Below, piece by piece: positions 7,302-17,219 of a DNA stretch of 64,000 bases. Numbering within the stretch: position 1 is the first letter of the stretch; every line of letters begins with the position of its first letter. The notes beneath the pieces are model-generated. The model saw only the letters and a program-made list of their open reading frames with translations, searched no databases and had not been told where the DNA came from. The DNA lies in assembly GCA_020403245.1 (NCBI GenBank), contig JADBYA010000012.1, positions 161,503 to 225,502 of the forward strand, given 5' to 3'. The position numbers were made by a program, and so were the translations under genes. Source of the stretch: Flavobacterium sp. (GTDB taxonomy: Bacteria > Bacteroidota > Bacteroidia > Flavobacteriales > Flavobacteriaceae).

Positions 7302-8549
7302 ATGTCTACAAAAAACGAAATATACGTTTACGCCCATTGGCAAACTATGTCCGAACCGAAAATAATCGGCATCCTAACTGCCCAACAAGCTAAAGGTAAA
7401 AAAGCATTCAGCTTTGATTATGATAAGGATTGGCTCAAATCAGAACAAAAATTTATGCTTGACCCAGATATACAATTGTATGGCGGTCCCCAATACCCAA
7501 ACCAAAAAGAAAACTTCGGTATATTTCTGGATAGTATGCCCGACACTTGGGGTCGTACATTAATGAAGCGAAGAGCAGCACAATGGGCAAAAGAACACAA
7601 AGAAAAAGCCAAAACTCTTTACGATATAGATTTTCTTTTAGGAGTATATGACGAATGTCGAATGGGTGCCTTGCGTTTTAAAACTGATCCAAATGGTGAC
7701 TTTTTAGATAACAACAAAAACGCATCCACTCCACCATGGTCATCTATTAGAGAACTTCAAAATGCGGCTTACATATTCGAGAATGATACTGAAACCGAGG
7801 AAGTAAACAGATGGTTAGCAGTACTTATAGCGCCTGGTTCATCTTTAGGAGGTGCAAGACCGAAGGCAAATGTGTTGGATGCGGATAAAAGCCTTTGGAT
7901 TGCCAAATTTCCTTCCAAAACAGATACTATAGATAAAGCCGCTTGGGAATTTCTAGCATATCAATTAGCTATAAAAGCAGGAATAGAAATGGCACCATGT
8001 CGTATAGATAGAATTTTAGGAAACCATCATACTTTTTTCACAAAACGTTTTGATAGAAAAAATGGAGAAAGAATTCACTTTGCTTCAGCCATGACCATGA
8101 CTGGAAACAACGAAGATACTATCCGGGACAATACGCCAAGCTATTTAGACATAGCTGAGTTTATTAGCAATTATGGCACTAACATAGAAGCAAATCTACA
8201 CCAATTATGGCGCAGAATAATCTTCAATATCGCCATTTCCAATACAGACGACCATTTAAGAAATCATGGCTTTATCTTAACCAAAGAAGGTTGGATACTA
8301 TCCCCAGCATACGACCTTAATCCATCTATTGACAAAGACGGTCTAGCACTAAACATTGATACCGATAACAATGCCCTTGATTTAGAATTAGCAAAAAATG
8401 TTGGAGAATACTTTCGCTTAAACAAAAAACAAATGGAGACCACCATACAAGAAGTACTTCAAGCAACAAGTAATTGGAAAACAATGGCTAAAGAAATTGG
8501 AATTCCTAGAAATGAAACAGAATTTATGGCGAAAGCTTTTATCGAATAA
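7302..8549 (+). CDS. hipA: HipA-like serine/threonine kinase toxin (module 1)
   Basis: At 415 residues it has the normal HipA length. It shows the N-terminal HipA domain (about 1-130), the glycine-rich loop SSLGGARPK (180-188), the catalytic loop NTDDHLRNHG (314-323) and the metal-binding SPAYDLN (334-340), so the kinase site looks intact. E. coli HipA phosphorylates glutamyl-tRNA synthetase and causes growth arrest; the target here is unknown. It pairs with the HTH gene upstream. A near-copy of the upstream repeat follows at 8719, so the module is flanked by direct repeats and could be lost by recombination. Confidence 0.9.
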   Translation: MSTKNEIYVYAHWQTMSEPKIIGILTAQQAKGKKAFSFDYDKDWLKSEQKFMLDPDIQLYGGPQYPNQKENFGIFLDSMPDTWGRTLMKRRAAQWAKEHKEKAKTLYDIDFLLGVYDECRMGALRFKTDPNGDFLDNNKNASTPPWSSIRELQNAAYIFENDTETEEVNRWLAVLIAPGSSLGGARPKANVLDADKSLWIAKFPSKTDTIDKAAWEFLAYQLAIKAGIEMAPCRIDRILGNHHTFFTKRFDRKNGERIHFASAMTMTGNNEDTIRDNTPSYLDIAEFISNYGTNIEANLHQLWRRIIFNIAISNTDDHLRNHGFILTKEGWILSPAYDLNPSIDKDGLALNIDTDNNALDLELAKNVGEYFRLNKKQMETTIQEVLQATSNWKTMAKEIGIPRNETEFMAKAFIE

Positions 8550-8718
8550 ATTAACTTTTACAATCGCTTTCTTATAATAAATTATACAATTTGTTTTTAT
8601 ACACATTAATATTCCAAAAGTGAAAAGGTAACCCTTAGATGAAAAAAAAATCTATAATATTTGAAGTAAAATTCAAAAAGTAATGTTTACTATTTATAAT
8701 TAGATAATATCATTTCAG

Positions 8719-8950
8719 TTGCCACTCCTTCCCATCGCTCCTAAAAAAATGAGCCTGCCCTGAGTGTAGTTGAATGGACACAGTTTAAAAAAAAAAAACA
8801 CACGTACGCTTCGCAACTTGTGCTATAGCTGCCCACGGCAACGGCGAACTCCTATAAAAAACAAATAACTACGACGGGAGCAAATTTTTTCCCCAAAGCT
8901 GCTGCACATAAAAAACAAAACGAGGCTAGTTTTTGTGAAAATACACTCTC
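8719..8950. repeat. Copy 2 of the ~230-bp repeat, upstream of the second hipBA module
   Basis: Matches 6467-6693 from TTGCCACTCCTTCCCA to ACTCTC, with point differences and small indels. Together with a short third copy at 10823 it brackets both toxin-antitoxin modules. The remainder of 8550-9095 holds no gene I can support. Confidence 0.85.
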
Positions 8951-9095
8951 TTTTTTAAAGTTTCTTTACCTTTGAAATAACCTTATCCAATAGTCATTTC
9001 CGGTGAATAAACAAATGCACCGCAGCAATAATAACTTTTAATAAACAACAAACAGATTTAAAAGACAAAAAAAGCATTTTTATCTTTTTATTTTG

Positions 9096-9119
9096 TATTT
9101 TTGTTGGAAATAATCAGCA
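9096..9119 (+). promoter_or_regulatory. Promoter -7 box and imperfect operator of the second hipB
   Basis: TATTTTTG (9096-9103) fits TAnnTTTG. It is overlapped by TGTTG-N8-CAGCA (9102-9119), an imperfect inverted repeat starting 6 bp into the -7 box, exactly as TGTTC-N8-GAACA does in module 1. No clear TTTG box lies 19 bp upstream. Confidence 0.5.
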
Positions 9120-9141
9120 TTAAGTGTAAATAAGATATTTT

Positions 9142-9510
9142 ATGATGGATATTTCAAGCAATAATTGGTTAGCAATGAGTGATGGATCATTAGTTGAAAC
9201 TATTGGGGCTTTTGTAAAACACCATCGTTTAGTACAAAACAAAACCCAACAGCAACTTGCCACAGAAGCTGGCCTTAACCGCTCTACCATAACCCAAATA
9301 GAGAAAGGAGAGAAGATAACACTGCAATCGCTTCTACAAGTGCTTCGTGTGTTAAACTTACTCTATATCATGGACGTATTCAAAGTACAGGAACAGCTGA
9401 GTCCTTTGCAATTGGCCAAATTGGAACAAAACAAAAGACAAAGAGCCAGAAAGAACCTGCCTGCCGCTAGGAAGGAGAACAATAATAACGACAACAAATC
9501 CGACTGGTAA
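9142..9510 (+). CDS. hipB: HipB-like antitoxin, XRE-family HTH (module 2)
   Basis: A 122-residue protein with a Cro/CI-type HTH at about residues 25-80 (TQQQLATEAGLNRSTITQIE region). Its C-terminal tail is rich in Lys, Arg and Asn and contains an LPAARKENNN stretch. It is not a close copy of the module 1 antitoxin. Its stop codon overlaps the start of the next gene (TAATG), the usual coupled arrangement of hipB and hipA. Two adjacent ATG codons start the frame; the first is used here. Confidence 0.85.
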   Translation: MMDISSNNWLAMSDGSLVETIGAFVKHHRLVQNKTQQQLATEAGLNRSTITQIEKGEKITLQSLLQVLRVLNLLYIMDVFKVQEQLSPLQLAKLEQNKRQRARKNLPAARKENNNNDNKSDW

Positions 9511-10802
9511 TGATTACAACCGCTTTTATAAATCTTTGGAATGAGCGAGTAGGAGCAGTGGCTTGGGATGCCAATACCCAAACGGCTAGTTTTGAATACG
9601 ACCCAAAATTCATTACAAACAATTGGGAAGTGGCGCCTTTAAAAATGCCGCTAAACCAAGCAACCCGAATTTTTTCTTTTCCCGATTTAGTTAGAAATAC
9701 AACTTTTAAAGGATTACCAGGATTACTCGCAGATGTCTTGCCAGACAAATTTGGTTATCAATTAATAAACGCTTGGTTGGCTCAGAACGGTCGCCCAGAA
9801 AACAGTTTAAATCCAGTAGAGTTATTGTGCTTTATTGGTACACGAGGCATGGGCGCTTTAGAATTTGAACCGGTAAATTTCAAATCCAACCAAACCGCTT
9901 TCACCATCGAAATGGACAACTTGGTCAAAATAAGCCAAGAAGTGGTCAACAACAGACAAGATTTTGAAACCAACCTAAATCAAGATGAACAAAAAGCATT
10001 ATTGGATATTCTAAAAATAGGAACATCTGCAGGTGGTGCTAGACCAAAAGCCATTATTGCCTACAATAAAAAAACGGGAGTAATCAAATCAGGGCAGACC
10101 AAAGCGCCCAAAGGGTTCAATCATTGGCTGATAAAATTAGATGGGGTGAGCGATAGTCAATTTGGAGCTTCAACAGGATACGGTCGGGTGGAGATGGCCT
10201 ATTACTTAATGGCAAAAGCATGCGAAATTGACATGACCGAATGCCAATTATTAGAAGAAAATGGCAGAGCACACTTCATGACACAACGATTTGACCGGGA
10301 AGATGGCGATAGCAAACACCACATACAAACCTTTTGTGCCATGCAACATTTTGACTTCAATAATGTGAATAGTTACAGCTATGAGCAGTTATTCCAAACG
10401 ATGCGATTAATGAGACTTCCTTTTCCTCAAGCCGAACAAATGTTTCGTAGAATGGTCTTTAATGTAATGGCAAGAAACTGTGATGATCATACCAAAAACT
10501 TTGCATTCCGACTGAGAAAAGACCAAGATTGGGAACTAGCACCGGCCTACGATATTTGTCACGCTTACAGACCGGGAAGCGAATGGGTAAGTCAACATGC
10601 TTTAAGTATCAACGGTAAAAGAAGTATCATCTCCAAAGAGGATATAGTAACCATTGCCAAATCGATGAACATCAAAAAAGCAAAAGAAATCATCCAACAA
10701 ACTAGAGAGGTAATAAAGAACTGGTCCAATTTTGCTGAAGAAACCAAAGTGGAGCCTAAATTGAAAGAAGCTATAAAATCCACTCTAATAACTTTTGAAT
10801 AG
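9510..10802 (+). CDS. hipA: HipA-like serine/threonine kinase toxin (module 2)
   Basis: At 430 residues it has the glycine-rich loop TSAGGARPK (172-180), the catalytic loop NCDDHTKN (323-330) and the metal-binding APAYDI (344-349), all intact. It overlaps the antitoxin stop by 1 bp (TAATG). The sequence differs widely from the module 1 kinase, so the two modules are distinct acquisitions rather than a recent duplication. The target is unknown. A short copy of the hip-associated repeat lies 20 bp after the stop. Confidence 0.9.
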   Translation: MITTAFINLWNERVGAVAWDANTQTASFEYDPKFITNNWEVAPLKMPLNQATRIFSFPDLVRNTTFKGLPGLLADVLPDKFGYQLINAWLAQNGRPENSLNPVELLCFIGTRGMGALEFEPVNFKSNQTAFTIEMDNLVKISQEVVNNRQDFETNLNQDEQKALLDILKIGTSAGGARPKAIIAYNKKTGVIKSGQTKAPKGFNHWLIKLDGVSDSQFGASTGYGRVEMAYYLMAKACEIDMTECQLLEENGRAHFMTQRFDREDGDSKHHIQTFCAMQHFDFNNVNSYSYEQLFQTMRLMRLPFPQAEQMFRRMVFNVMARNCDDHTKNFAFRLRKDQDWELAPAYDICHAYRPGSEWVSQHALSINGKRSIISKEDIVTIAKSMNIKKAKEIIQQTREVIKNWSNFAEETKVEPKLKEAIKSTLITFE

Positions 10803-10822
10803 TAAAGAAATTCAAGTAATCA

Positions 10823-10840
10823 TTGCCACTCCTTCCCAAC
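10823..10840. repeat. Short third copy of the hip-associated repeat
   Basis: Only the first 18 bp of the 230-bp repeat are kept (TTGCCACTCCTTCCCAAC). It closes the two-module block. Confidence 0.7.
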
Positions 10841-11587
10841 TGGCTGAAAAACGTTTTCTATTTCATAGGAAACTATACGGTCATACTTGCTTTTAAGAAC
10901 GTTTACGGTCATTGTTTTTAGCAACTAACTGGTTACATCGGTAATGGAGTTTACCGTGAGTTTGTAGAAGGGCATTGTTTTTGTGAGTGCCTTTTCATTT
11001 TCATAACAACTTTTTTCTGGGCAATAACTCCTTCCGTCTGAACACCAATCAGGCACCCACAAAACCAAAAAAGCCAGTATATGTATCATTTTTAATTTGC
11101 CACAACGCACAGAAGTAATTGCTTTCACAATAGCCGATACCATACCGTTAGATAACAAATTCATGCTTACTATTAAAAACTGTAAACTGAACACTATCTC
11201 TGGCATCAGCTATTTATAAAAACAATCAGTAACATCTCAATAGCAGATATAAAATGATATCCGTATTTGCTTTACTGCAAAAGCTGCCATACGATAATCA
11301 TATTCATAACAGAACAATAAAAAATGAAAACACTCATTTAGTTTTGACTTAATTCAGTCCACTTTTTGCTGACGATTTACAGCTCAATGAGAAGAAATAG
11401 AAAATGATTAATATAATTGTTCCCTTTGTGTATGTTCTTATGACTGACAGCTAACTAGTGTATTTGCTATATTAGATTTTTTCAAATCTAAATTACTTTT
11501 ATGTCAAGTTACCATTCAATTGGATTTTTATCTAACAAAATCTTTTAATTATTTGTTACCTTGTTTTATACAAATACTCTCTAAAGC
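10841..11587. other. Long non-coding stretch without a convincing gene
   Basis: About 750 bp. A minus-strand frame at 10925-11206 would encode up to 93 residues with a hydrophobic segment and four cysteines, but it resembles no family I know and has no clear start. It may be decayed DNA. Nothing else is recognised. Confidence 0.4.
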
Positions 11588-12517
11588 TTAATCTATCATA
11601 TATTGAGGTAATGGTTTAATATTTAAATAGTTGTATGTGTACATTAAATTATAAATTTTCCATGTTTTATTTGTTTTTACCAATTGCCAAGATTCTGTAC
11701 CCCAATTAGTAGTTGTAGTTTCCATTACAAACTTATAGTCAAAAACAACCGTAGCTAGCTTACCGTCTGTGAATATGTTAATATTATAAAACTTTTCTTC
11801 TAATCCAATGTCTTTAAGTTGCGGATCATTTAATAGCTCATAAGCTCCACTCTGTTCTATTTCTTTTACCTTAGGATCTAATTTTTTCCCATACTCAAAA
11901 GACTTGTCGTGTGCAACAGAAATCCATAGTACTTTTTTATTGTAAAAAAGATTTGTTAAAGCAACAGAATCTTTATTTTTAATGGCACTCTTAAATTCAT
12001 TAATTAAATTTTGTATCTCTTTTTTAGATTCTGATATTTCAATGTCATTAGACTCAATATTGGCATTTGCTTTAGATTCAGTGGCTTTGATTTTTTCAAA
12101 AGTAATATTTTTCTCAAATTCGGTAGTGATCGTAAAGGATGAACTAGAAAAAATTTCTATTTTATATTTTGTTGTTCGGGTAGATATTAATGACAATTCT
12201 TTTTGATCAGATGAAATTTGCCAAGTTCCTTTTTGAACTCCTTGTGGTGTAATTATGCTTAACGAAAAATCTTCGTTAAATTGATATCGAATTTCAGGGA
12301 TAAAGTTTTTAACAAGCAGTTCTTTTTGGCTTTCAAATTGACTAGCCGACTCTTTATCTAACTTTTTATAATTTTCTAATAGGTCAGCGAAATAAGCTTC
12401 TGTTGATTTTTCTGAGATTTTCCATTGTCCTAAAACGTTTTTTGAAAAATTGTTTTTTTGTGCACTTAGAACATTTACAACTAAGAATGCAATTAGTAAT
12501 AGTGTTTTTGTTTTCAT
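11588..12517 (-). CDS. Secreted two-domain protein: lipocalin-like plus NTF2/SnoaL-like
   Basis: The 309-residue protein starts with a signal peptide ending near LSAQK. The first half (about 25-140) resembles lipocalin-like domains (VLGQWKISEKS, then strands ending in a TWQISSD segment). The second half (about 165-300) resembles an NTF2/SnoaL fold used for small-ligand binding (ALTNLFYNKKVLWISVAHD, and a C-terminal WQLVKTNKTWKIYNL strand). No catalytic residues stand out. It is transcribed divergently from the LytS kinase gene, 198 bp away. Function unknown. Confidence 0.65.
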   Translation of the reverse strand: MKTKTLLLIAFLVVNVLSAQKNNFSKNVLGQWKISEKSTEAYFADLLENYKKLDKESASQFESQKELLVKNFIPEIRYQFNEDFSLSIITPQGVQKGTWQISSDQKELSLISTRTTKYKIEIFSSSSFTITTEFEKNITFEKIKATESKANANIESNDIEISESKKEIQNLINEFKSAIKNKDSVALTNLFYNKKVLWISVAHDKSFEYGKKLDPKVKEIEQSGAYELLNDPQLKDIGLEEKFYNINIFTDGKLATVVFDYKFVMETTTTNWGTESWQLVKTNKTWKIYNLMYTYNYLNIKPLPQYMID

Positions 12518-12715
12518 AAATAAAAGATTAAATTTTTATAAATCAAAAATATAGTTATATAAGAATTAAACTAAAAAAAACTATTCCAGATGACTAATAA
12601 ATGATGAAAAAATGTCTAAAAATACATAAATCCTATGTAATGAGTTAAATATAATTTAATTTTGATTTGTCTTTAGTAAAATGTACATTTTTTAAACATT
12701 TTAGAAATTTTAAAA

Positions 12716-13684
12716 ATGAGGAACGCTAAAACTACTATATTTCATAGAGGATTACTGCTTCACTTTCTTTTTTGGCTTTCAGTGCTAGCTTTATTAATAT
12801 ATCCTAGTTTAATTGTTGATCAGCCTTTGCCTAATGACTATTACAGAAATACATTTAGTTTATTTACTTCCTTGTGTATTTCGGTATATACCAACCGATA
12901 TTTATTGTTGCCTTTTTATAAAAGGAAAAAATATATTTTGTATTTGATACTAATGCTTTTGGTTATAACTGCCATTAGTTATGTTGAAAGTATTTTGTGT
13001 GAAAACTTTATTTATAGTTTTATTTTCAATCTCTTATTTGTTTTAATTACTTCTTTTTTACACTTTTATAGAAAAACTTATTTAGAAAATATTCACTTAA
13101 AAGAACTGCAAGATAGTGTTGAGTTAAAGCTTTTAAAGGAACACCTGAATCCACATTTTTTTTTTAATACCCTTAATATCTTATACAATGCTTCTATAAC
13201 CAATTCATCTAAATTGCCGGATCTTATTGTTAGTCTTGGTACAATGATGCGATATATTTTTAAAAGCATTGAAAAAGAAAAAGTACTTGTTATTGAAGAA
13301 CTAAATTTTATAGATGTCTATTTGAATTTTGAAAAGATTAGATTTTCAGATCATATCAAAATTACTTACAATAAAGATATACAAGTACAAAATCAATACA
13401 TACCGCCTATGCTTTTTATGCCATTTATAGAAAATGCTTTTAAGCATAGTGGACCTATTGATAATAAAAAATTAGAAATAAATATCACTATTATAGTTAA
13501 AAGATCATTTCTTATTTTCGAAATTAAAAACACAAATAGTATCACTAAAACCCAGAACTTACTATCATCGGGTACAGGAATAGCAAATACAAAAAAAAGA
13601 CTTGAGATATTAATTCCTAATCATCTACTTAGAATAGATTCAACAAAAGACTATTATTGTGTTAATTTAAAAATTCCTTTTTGA
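12716..13684 (+). CDS. LytS/YehU-type sensor histidine kinase
   Basis: At 322 residues it has four or so transmembrane segments in the first ~120 residues, then the His_kinase domain of the LytS family with the phospho-acceptor motif LNPHFFFNTLN near residue 145, and a degenerate ATPase domain (PFIENAFKHS N-box; GTGIANTKKRL G-box). There is no separate sensory domain, so the membrane part probably senses. A TAATTTTG -7 box lies at 12657-12664. The LytTR regulator follows after 24 bp and is the obvious partner. Confidence 0.9.
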   Translation: MRNAKTTIFHRGLLLHFLFWLSVLALLIYPSLIVDQPLPNDYYRNTFSLFTSLCISVYTNRYLLLPFYKRKKYILYLILMLLVITAISYVESILCENFIYSFIFNLLFVLITSFLHFYRKTYLENIHLKELQDSVELKLLKEHLNPHFFFNTLNILYNASITNSSKLPDLIVSLGTMMRYIFKSIEKEKVLVIEELNFIDVYLNFEKIRFSDHIKITYNKDIQVQNQYIPPMLFMPFIENAFKHSGPIDNKKLEINITIIVKRSFLIFEIKNTNSITKTQNLLSSGTGIANTKKRLEILIPNHLLRIDSTKDYYCVNLKIPF

Positions 13685-13708
13685 TGATTAAAACCAAAAT
13701 AACTCCTT

Positions 13709-14389
13709 ATGGCATTTAAATGTATTGTAGTGGACGACGAAAAGCCCTCCAGAGAAATAGTAAAAAAATTTATCACTAGCCTTCCAAATCTTCAATTAGT
13801 TGCTGAGTGTTATACTGCAATGCAGGTTATCGAGTTTACTTCACTGGAGTCTGTAGATATTATTTTTTTGGATATTGAAATGCCTGGTATGAGTGGTGTA
13901 GAGTTTTTAAAAATTATGCAAAATAAACCCGCCGTTGTATTTACAACGGCATTCGAAAAATATGCTATTACGGGCTTTGATTTAGGAGTAGTAGATTATC
14001 TTTTAAAACCTTTTTCTTTTGAAAGATTTATTATTGCAGTGCAAAAATGTTTTTTTTATTTAAAATCAGACCAATTTGTTAAAACAAATACAGATCAATT
14101 CAAAGATATTCATTTAAAAGTAGATAAAGACATAAAGCGTTTTGATGTCGATTCTATATATTACTTTAAATCCTTTGGAAATTATACTAGGGTATTCTTG
14201 CAAAATCGGCAAATTTTATGTTCAGAAACTCTTTCAGAAATTGAAAAAAAGGTAAAAGACAATAATTTTATAAGGGTTCATCGATCATATTTAGTATCAA
14301 AATCTAAAATTACTAAAACTTTACATAATGCTGTTTGCCTTGAAAATTATTCAGTTCCCTTAGGAAACAAGTATAAGTTAAATTTGTAA
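13709..14389 (+). CDS. LytTR-family response regulator
   Basis: A 226-residue protein. The receiver domain (about 1-115) has the acidic pocket VVDDE, the phospho-acceptor Asp in IIFLDIEMPG (near residue 53) and the conserved Lys in LLKPFSF. The LytTR DNA-binding domain (about 130-225) shows the IYYFKSFGNYTRVF and RVHRSYLVS signatures. LytTR proteins bind paired 9-bp direct repeats. The gene is followed at once by an IS982 scrap and then a TonB receptor, which could be a target, though no LytTR site was identified. Confidence 0.9.
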   Translation: MAFKCIVVDDEKPSREIVKKFITSLPNLQLVAECYTAMQVIEFTSLESVDIIFLDIEMPGMSGVEFLKIMQNKPAVVFTTAFEKYAITGFDLGVVDYLLKPFSFERFIIAVQKCFFYLKSDQFVKTNTDQFKDIHLKVDKDIKRFDVDSIYYFKSFGNYTRVFLQNRQILCSETLSEIEKKVKDNNFIRVHRSYLVSKSKITKTLHNAVCLENYSVPLGNKYKLNL

Positions 14390-14404
14390 TTTACTTTATT
14401 TGAT

Positions 14405-14620
14405 ATGAGCGATAAAATATTACTTCGAAAACGCTCTGTTATTGAAACAGTTAACGATGAATTAAAAAATATTTGCCAAGTAGAACACTCTAGACATCGT
14501 TCTGTTGGAAATTTTCTAACGAATTTAATTACTGGAGTTATTGCTTATCATTTTTTACCAAAGAAACCATCTTTAAGATATGAAACCATCAAAACCAATC
14601 AGTTAGCCATTTTTTATTAA
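14405..14620 (+). pseudogene. C-terminal fragment of an IS982-family transposase
   Basis: The 71 codons match the end of IS982 transposases: [20 protein letters not shown], then EHSRHRS and [11 protein letters not shown]. The N-terminal two thirds are missing; upstream is the intact LytTR gene, 16 bp away. CGAGTTCA at 14622-14629, just after the stop, may belong to the IS end, as its complement TGAACTCG occurs near the other IS982 scrap at 20544. Not functional as a transposase. Confidence 0.8.
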
Positions 14621-14736
14621 TCGAGTTCAGGTTTATAGTGATTTCACTTTTTTTTTCTTTTTTAGTTTTATTGACTTTGGTCAATTTTAATTAATACATG
14701 TCACAATAGTTTTGTCAAAAATTAAAAACTATAAAA

Positions 14737-17121
14737 ATGAAAAAATTATTTATTTTATTCTCAATGCTATTTAGTTTGATGTCTTTTGCTCAAACAGGAG
14801 TAATTAGAGGGACTATTACAGATAAGCAGTCCGAAAAAAGTATTGCAGGTGCAACTATTGAACTACTGAGTGACCCAAGTAAGGGCAGTACAACAGATGA
14901 AAAAGGAAATTTTGAATTAGCGAATGTTCCTTTGGGTAGACAAACCATCAGAGTTAGTTTTTTAGGTTATGAGAGTTCAACGGTTCCAGATATTGATGTT
15001 ACTACTGGAAAAGATGTTATTATTTCAGTTGCTTTAGTGGAAAAATTTAATACACTTGAAGAAGTTGTTATTGTAAGTGATGGTAATAACAAAGCAAAAT
15101 CCATTAATAAATTAGCTGCGGTATCGGTTCGCCAATTTTCTCCAGAAGAAGTTAACAGATACGCTGGAGGTAGAAGCGATGTAGCACGATTGGCTTCAAA
15201 CTTTGCAGGTGTTTCTACTGCTGATGATAGTAGAAATGATATTGTAGTTCGTGGAAACTCACCTACAGGTTTACTTTGGAGATTAGAAGGCATTCCAATA
15301 CCTAGTCCTAATCATTTTGCAACTTTTGGAACCACAGGAAGTCCAGTTTCGGCATTGAATCCCAATTTGTTGGCAAACTCTGATTTTATAACCTCAGCTT
15401 TTCCTGCCGAATATGGAAATGCTATTGGTGGTGTTTTTGATTTGGGATTACGAAAAGGAAATAACAAAGATTACGAATATGCAGTAGGTGTTGCTGCATT
15501 TCCTGGTGCCGAATTTATGGCGGAAGGCCCAATGGGTAAAAAAGGAGGTTCGTTTCTTGTAGCTGCTCGCTATGGAATTGTTGGTGCATTAGGTTTGGCT
15601 GGTACAGCTGCACAACCCAATTACAACGACATCTCCTTTAATCTAGATTTTGGAAAAGGAAAAATGGGTAATTTTTCGGTTTTTGGGATTTTAGGAAATT
15701 CCAATATTGATTTGATTGGTGACGATGTAGAATTATCTAGCGATGATTTATTTGCCACTCGTGATGAAGATGCCTTTGTAACTTCAAATTTTGGTGTTCT
15801 TGGATTGAAACATACTATAGATGTTGGTTCTAAATCGAATTTAAAAACCGTAATTAGCGCTTCTACTTCGGGTAATACTTATGAGGAAGACCGCTATTTT
15901 AATTTAGATACACCAACAGAGTTTAAACTTAGATATACTGAAGTAGATAATACCGAAAATAGACTAACGTTTTCAACGCTCTTTAACTCTAAAATTTCTA
16001 AGAAAATAACATTTAGAAGCGGTTTGTTATTTGAGAATTTTTCATTAGAAAACAAGTTAACAGATAGAGATAGACAAGACGATAACAATGGCGATGGTCA
16101 ACCCGATTTTGTAAATTTAATCAACAATGAAGGTTCTTTTTCAATTGTGCAACCATACGCCATGGGACAATTTCGATTAACAGAGAAACTAACGTTTAAT
16201 GCTGGTTTACATGGTCAATATTTTTCTTTGAATGAAGAATTTGTTTTCGAACCAAGAACTGCCTTAACGTATGCTATTAATAACAAAAGTTCTGTAAATA
16301 TTGGTTATGGTTTGCATCATCAAAATGTAACGGCGCCATTATTATTTTTAAATGAAAATATTGGAGGCAATATAGTTCAAAGCAATAAAGATTTGGATTT
16401 AGTGAGAAGTGCTCACTATGTTTTAGGCTATGATTTACGTTTCGCTGATAAATGGCGTGCTAAAGTGGAAGTATATTATCAAGATATTGACAAAGCAGCA
16501 GTTGAAAAAACACCATCAGGATATTCATCACTTACCGAAGGTGCTAGTTTCGGATTTACAGTTGACAAAAATTCTCTAGTGAGCACTGGTACAGGCTTTA
16601 ATCAAGGTGTCGAATTTACTTTGGAAAAATTCTTCAGTAAAGGATATAATTTACTTTTTACTACTTCTCTTTTTGAAAGTAAATATACTGGTAGTGATGG
16701 CATTGAAAGAAACTCGCCTTTTAATAATGGTTATGTAATCAACGCGTTGGCTGGAAAAGAATTCAAAATTGGCAAGGCAAAAAAGAATATATTTAGTATC
16801 AATACTAAATTTACTACTGCCGGTGGAAGATATTATACTCCTGTGGACTTAGCAGCATCACAAGCAGCTGGCTATGAAATTAGAGATGACGCCAATGCAT
16901 ATAGTGAGCAATATGATCCTTATTTGCGATTGGATTTGAAATTTGGCTTTAAATTCAATAGTAAAAAGAAAAAGAGTTCTCACCAATTTTATGTTGATTT
17001 ACAAAATGTTACCAACAATAGTAACGTGTTTTCAAGAGATTTTAATAGAGTAACACAGCAAGTGAATCAAATTGACCAAATTGGGTTTCAACCAGATTTT
17101 GGTTATAGATTTCAATTTTAA
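14737..17121 (+). CDS. TonB-dependent outer-membrane receptor with carboxypeptidase-like regulatory domain
   Basis: The 794-residue protein has a signal peptide (ending SFAQT), an N-terminal carboxypeptidase-regulatory-like domain (about 25-100; GVIRGTITDKQSEKSIAGATIE), a plug domain (about 115-230; VRGNSPTGLLWRLEGIPIPSP) and a beta-barrel ending in the aromatic FGYRFQF. It imports an unknown substrate with energy from TonB. A TAGTTTTG -7 box lies at 14707-14714. Three Crp/Fnr-type genes follow on the same strand, and one may regulate it. No SusD partner is present, so it is not a polysaccharide-utilisation pair. Confidence 0.9.
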   Translation: MKKLFILFSMLFSLMSFAQTGVIRGTITDKQSEKSIAGATIELLSDPSKGSTTDEKGNFELANVPLGRQTIRVSFLGYESSTVPDIDVTTGKDVIISVALVEKFNTLEEVVIVSDGNNKAKSINKLAAVSVRQFSPEEVNRYAGGRSDVARLASNFAGVSTADDSRNDIVVRGNSPTGLLWRLEGIPIPSPNHFATFGTTGSPVSALNPNLLANSDFITSAFPAEYGNAIGGVFDLGLRKGNNKDYEYAVGVAAFPGAEFMAEGPMGKKGGSFLVAARYGIVGALGLAGTAAQPNYNDISFNLDFGKGKMGNFSVFGILGNSNIDLIGDDVELSSDDLFATRDEDAFVTSNFGVLGLKHTIDVGSKSNLKTVISASTSGNTYEEDRYFNLDTPTEFKLRYTEVDNTENRLTFSTLFNSKISKKITFRSGLLFENFSLENKLTDRDRQDDNNGDGQPDFVNLINNEGSFSIVQPYAMGQFRLTEKLTFNAGLHGQYFSLNEEFVFEPRTALTYAINNKSSVNIGYGLHHQNVTAPLLFLNENIGGNIVQSNKDLDLVRSAHYVLGYDLRFADKWRAKVEVYYQDIDKAAVEKTPSGYSSLTEGASFGFTVDKNSLVSTGTGFNQGVEFTLEKFFSKGYNLLFTTSLFESKYTGSDGIERNSPFNNGYVINALAGKEFKIGKAKKNIFSINTKFTTAGGRYYTPVDLAASQAAGYEIRDDANAYSEQYDPYLRLDLKFGFKFNSKKKKSSHQFYVDLQNVTNNSNVFSRDFNRVTQQVNQIDQIGFQPDFGYRFQF

Positions 17122-17219
17122 GAATAGTTATTTCATGTTTCATTTTGTTTGATTTAGAGTTTGTAAACACTAAAATGTGATGCAAGCTCTAAATTTTTTA
17201 ATTCTTTAATAATAATTTT

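Noticed and set aside
10925..11206. Minus-strand 93-residue frame as a gene
   Set aside because: No recognisable family or clear start; surrounding DNA is non-coding and the frame may be chance.
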